From Bacillus sp. AZ43 (GTDB lineage: Bacteria > Actinomycetota > Actinomycetes > Mycobacteriales > Geodermatophilaceae), in NCBI GenBank assembly GCA_004570425.1, contig SPQJ01000030.1, forward strand, positions 1-53,902: a stretch of 53,902 nt of DNA, written 5' to 3'. Positions 51,201 to 53,902 of this stretch are shown one piece after another. The number at the start of each line of letters is the position of its first letter. Within the stretch, counting starts at the first letter, position 1. The notes under the pieces are model-generated. The model searched no databases, was not told the origin of the DNA, and saw only the letters and a program-made list of their open reading frames with translations. The position numbers and the translations under genes were made by a program.

Positions 51201-52277
51201 GTGCGCCGCTCCATCCAGCTCGGCCTGTTCGCCGTCGTCCTCCTCGGACTGATCGGCGGCACGCTCGCCTACGTCGCCGCCCAGAAATCCGTGACGCTCA
51301 CCGTCGACGGGCAGGTCCGCAGCGTCGGGACGTACGCCGGCACCGTGGGCGAGATGCTGGAGGACGAGGGCCTCGAGCCGGCGGCGCACGACGTCCTGCT
51401 GCCGGCCGCCGGCCAGCCGGTCGCCGACGGCGACGCGGTCGTCCTGAACCGCGCCCGCCCCCTCGAGCTCACCGTCGACGGCGTCTCCCGCGAGGTCTAC
51501 GTGACCGCGCTGTCGGTCGAGGAGGCCCTGGCGCAGCTGGGCTACCGCGCCGACGGGCTCGTCCTCTCCGCCAGCCGCAGCGAGCGCCTCCCGCTCGACG
51601 GCATGCAGCTGACCATCGCCACGCCGAAGGACATCGTCCTGGTCGCCGACGGCCAGGAGCGCGTCGTCAGCACCACCGCCGCGACCGCCGGCGACCTGCT
51701 CGCCGAGCAGGGCATCGCGCTGGGCGAGAGCGACCGGACCAGCCTCTACCTGGGCCAGGGCCTGCTCAACCGGATGCGCCTGCAGGTGTACCGGGTCGGC
51801 GTCTCGGAGGTCACCGAGACCACCGCCATCGCGCACGAGCGGGTGGAGACCCAGGACCCGAACGCCTACAAGGGCACGAACACCGTGACCCAGGAGGGCC
51901 AGGACGGCGAGCAGGTCACCACCTACCGGGTGACCGTCACCGACGGCGTCGAGACCTCCCGCGAGGTCGTCAGCAGCACCGTCACCCGCGAGGCCGTCGC
52001 CGAGCACGTCACCGTCGGCACCAAGGAGCGCTCGAGCAGCGCCCTGAACTGGGCCGCGCTCGCGGCCTGCGAGTCCGGAGGACGGGCGAGCGTGGTCAGC
52101 TCGAACGGGCTCTACCACGGGCTCTACCAGTTCTCGGTCCAGACGTGGCGGTCCGTGGGTGGCTCCGGCGTCCCCTCCGCCGCGTCGCCGGAGGAGCAGA
52201 CCATGCGGGCGCAGCTCCTCTACGAGCGCTCCGGCGCCGGTCAGTGGCCGCACTGCGGTCCGCGCCTCTTCCGCTGA
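51201..52277 (+). CDS. rpfB: Resuscitation-promoting factor, RpfB type
   Basis: A 358-residue secreted or lipid-free anchored protein. An N-terminal helix ([20 protein letters not shown]) is followed by three DUF348 repeats ([59 protein letters not shown]). A G5 domain (about 205-275) ends in EHVTVGTKE. Last is the lysozyme-like Rpf catalytic domain with [11 protein letters not shown] (catalytic Glu), [14 protein letters not shown] and WPHCGPRLF. It cleaves peptidoglycan and promotes regrowth of dormant cells. GTG 51201 has GGAAG just upstream; GTGs at 51195 and 51189 are alternatives. The rpfB-rsmA-ispE order is conserved. Confidence 0.93.
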   Translation: MRRSIQLGLFAVVLLGLIGGTLAYVAAQKSVTLTVDGQVRSVGTYAGTVGEMLEDEGLEPAAHDVLLPAAGQPVADGDAVVLNRARPLELTVDGVSREVYVTALSVEEALAQLGYRADGLVLSASRSERLPLDGMQLTIATPKDIVLVADGQERVVSTTAATAGDLLAEQGIALGESDRTSLYLGQGLLNRMRLQVYRVGVSEVTETTAIAHERVETQDPNAYKGTNTVTQEGQDGEQVTTYRVTVTDGVETSREVVSSTVTREAVAEHVTVGTKERSSSALNWAALAACESGGRASVVSSNGLYHGLYQFSVQTWRSVGGSGVPSAASPEEQTMRAQLLYERSGAGQWPHCGPRLFR

Positions 52278-52287
52278 GCGATCGACG

Positions 52288-53154
52288 CTGAGCACGCTCC
52301 CTGAGCAGCCGGACGGGCTGCTGGGTCCCGCCGCCATCCGCGAACTGGCCCAGCGGCTCGACCTGCGCCCCACCAAGACGCTCGGGCAGAACTTCCTGCA
52401 CGACGCGAACACGATCCGGCGCATCGTCCGGACCGCGGGCCTCCGCCCGGACGACGTCGTCCTCGAGGTCGGGCCGGGGCTGGGTTCGCTGACCCTCGGG
52501 CTGCTGCCCACGTCCGCCGCGGTCCTGGCGGTCGAGATCGACCCGCGGCTGGCCGACCTGCTGCCGGAGACGGTCGCCGACCGGCGTCCCGACCTCGCCG
52601 GCCGGCTGACGGTCGTCACCGCCGACGCGCTGCGGGTGACGGAGCTGCCGGGGCCGCCGCCCACCGCGCTGGTCGCGAACCTGCCGTACAACGTGGCGGT
52701 CCCGGTGCTGCTGAACCTGCTGGAGCTGCTGCCCACGCTGGACCGGGCGCTGATCCTGGTGCAGGCGGAGGTGGCCGAGCGCCTGGCGGCCGGACCCGGG
52801 GAGCCGGCCTACGGGGTGCCGTCGGTGAAGGCCGCCTGGTACGGCGAGGTGAAGCGGGCCGGCGCCGTCGGCCGCAAGGTCTTCTGGCCCGAGCCCAACG
52901 TCGACTCGGGGCTGGTCGCCCTGGTGCGACGGCCCCCGCCCCCGGGCGACCGGGCCGCCACCTTCGCCGTCGTCGACGCGGCGTTCGCGATGCGCCGCAA
53001 GAGCCTGCGGGCGGCGCTCGCGCGCTGGGCGGGCAGCCCCGCGGCCGCCGAGACCCGGCTGCGGGCGGCGGGCATCGACCCGGGCCTGCGCGGCGAGCAG
53101 CTCTCCGTGGCCGACTTCGCCCGGCTGGCCGCGACCGAGCCGGTGGCGCCGTGA
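52288..53154 (+). CDS. rsmA: 16S rRNA (adenine1518/1519-N6)-dimethyltransferase
   Basis: The KsgA/RsmA methyltransferase, 288 residues if started at CTG 52288. Signatures are [33 protein letters not shown] (SAM motif I), [23 protein letters not shown] (catalytic NLPY), and the C-terminal helical domain with [19 protein letters not shown]. The start is odd: no ATG, GTG or TTG occurs in frame between GTG 52159, deep inside rpfB, and the conserved core. The sequence [19 protein letters not shown] right after CTG 52288 looks like a normal family N-terminus. Its stop overlaps ispE by GTGA. Confidence 0.93.
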   Translation: MSTLPEQPDGLLGPAAIRELAQRLDLRPTKTLGQNFLHDANTIRRIVRTAGLRPDDVVLEVGPGLGSLTLGLLPTSAAVLAVEIDPRLADLLPETVADRRPDLAGRLTVVTADALRVTELPGPPPTALVANLPYNVAVPVLLNLLELLPTLDRALILVQAEVAERLAAGPGEPAYGVPSVKAAWYGEVKRAGAVGRKVFWPEPNVDSGLVALVRRPPPPGDRAATFAVVDAAFAMRRKSLRAALARWAGSPAAAETRLRAAGIDPGLRGEQLSVADFARLAATEPVAP

Positions 53155-53902
53155 CCGCCGTCGTGGCGCGGGCGCCGGCCAAGGTCAACGTGCACCTCGG
53201 CGTCGGGCCGCTGCGCCCCGACGGCTTCCACGAGCTGCGGACGGTCTACCTCGCCGTCTCGCTGTTCGACACCGTGACCGCCGAGCCGGGCGACGGCCTG
53301 GCGCTGACGGTCACCGGGGAGGGGGCCGACGGGCCGCCCGGCGCCGACCGCGTGCCGACCGACCGGCGGAACCTGGTGTGGCGGGCCGCGGAGCTGCTCG
53401 CCGAGTCCGCGGGCGTGCCCGCGGACGCCACGCTGGCGATCGACAAGTCGATCCCCGCCGCGGCGGGGCTGGCCGGTGGCAGCGCCGACGCCGCGGCCGC
53501 CCTGGTGGCGCTGGACGCCCTCTGGCGCACGCGGGCGAGCCGGGAGGACCTCCTGGACCTCGCCGCCCGGCTGGGCAGCGACGTGCCGTTCAGCCTGCTC
53601 GGCGGGGTCGCGCTGGGCGCCGGTCGCGGGGAGCAGGTGACGCCGGTCCTCACCGGGGACCGCTGGCACTGGGTCCTCGGCATCGCGGGGGAGGGGCTGT
53701 CCACCCCGGCGGTCTACGGGGAGCTCGACCGGCTGCGCGCGGCCGGCCGCGTCCCCGACGTCGCCGAGCCGCCGTCCCCGGAGCCGGTCCTCGCCGCTCT
53801 CCGCAGCGGTCCGGTCGCGGCCCTCGCCGGCGCGCTGGCCAACGACCTGCAGGCACCGGCCCTCGCCCTGCGGCCCCGGCTGGGGCGGGCGCTGCGCGCC
53901 GC
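53151..53902 (+). CDS. ispE: 4-diphosphocytidyl-2-C-methyl-D-erythritol kinase, N-terminal part (3' end outside window)
   Basis: The first 250 codons of a GHMP kinase of the MEP isoprenoid pathway, phosphorylating CDP-methylerythritol at the 2-hydroxyl. [20 protein letters not shown] with catalytic Lys, [15 protein letters not shown], the ATP loop [20 protein letters not shown] and [20 protein letters not shown] are all present. The window ends inside the C-terminal domain. GTG 53151 overlaps the rsmA stop by 4 bp. Confidence 0.95.
   Translation, partial: MTAVVARAPAKVNVHLGVGPLRPDGFHELRTVYLAVSLFDTVTAEPGDGLALTVTGEGADGPPGADRVPTDRRNLVWRAAELLAESAGVPADATLAIDKSIPAAAGLAGGSADAAAALVALDALWRTRASREDLLDLAARLGSDVPFSLLGGVALGAGRGEQVTPVLTGDRWHWVLGIAGEGLSTPAVYGELDRLRAAGRVPDVAEPPSPEPVLAALRSGPVAALAGALANDLQAPALALRPRLGRALRA

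Overview
This window is a very GC-rich stretch of an actinobacterial chromosome, most likely from the family Geodermatophilaceae (Blastococcus, Geodermatophilus or Modestobacter type). That placement is an inference from base composition, frequent GTG starts, tight ATGA/GTGA gene overlaps, the F420-dependent, UdgX, GAF-ANTAR and SepX/GlpR families, and recalled synteny with Mycobacterium tuberculosis. I annotate 54 protein genes (two cut by the window edges) and two tRNA genes. There is no rRNA, CRISPR array, prophage or classical insertion sequence.

Left third (1-21 kb): end of a circularly permuted ATP-grasp gene; a hybrid histidine kinase fused to an anti-sigma-like ATPase; serC and citA; pdxH with an MFS exporter; the uracil-DNA crosslinking glycosylase udgX; a NatAB-type ABC exporter; an F420-dependent LLM oxidoreductase; a TPR/Sel1-like protein; ppc; an inositol-phosphatase-like gene; an FprA-type ferredoxin reductase; a secreted protein; nei1 and a small acetyltransferase.

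Middle (21-37 kb): tRNA-Arg(CCT); paired CNNM/CorC transporters; a GAF-ANTAR regulator; small unknowns; a sirtuin; a probable two-domain DNA-recognition fusion; a thioesterase/VOC pair; mscL; a SAF-domain secretion protein; an FmdB/Ruc-like zinc-ribbon chaperone; marR; then a reverse-strand group of AAA ATPase, accD3-like carboxyltransferase, CaiB CoA-transferase, MatC-like carrier and 5-formyl-THF cyclo-ligase.

Right third (37-54 kb): galU, a degenerate MoeA/gephyrin homologue (Glp), a RimJ-like acetyltransferase and SepX/GlpR form a division-linked block, followed by tRNA-Ala(CGC), an enoyl-CoA hydratase, the protein mannosyltransferase and rsmI. A nuclease-like DUF559/AbiEi gene bracketed by two 49-nt palindromes follows. 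Then come corA, a membrane protein and the conserved metG-tatD-(membrane protein)-rpfB-rsmA-ispE run. From memory the order resembles M. tuberculosis Rv0884c to Rv1011, so most of this is core chromosome; the accessory-looking pieces are the DUF559 cassette and the dispersed hairpins.

The most unusual signals are non-coding. (1) The DUF559 gene is bracketed by two equal-length palindromes with a compensatory stem change. (2) A second, 52-nt hairpin family begins exactly at the stop codons of two unrelated genes and also shows a compensatory change. (3) At least six genes have a -10 hexamer exactly 6 nt before the start codon, implying leaderless mRNAs; fthC and galU diverge from only 26 bp carrying two back-to-back promoters of this kind.
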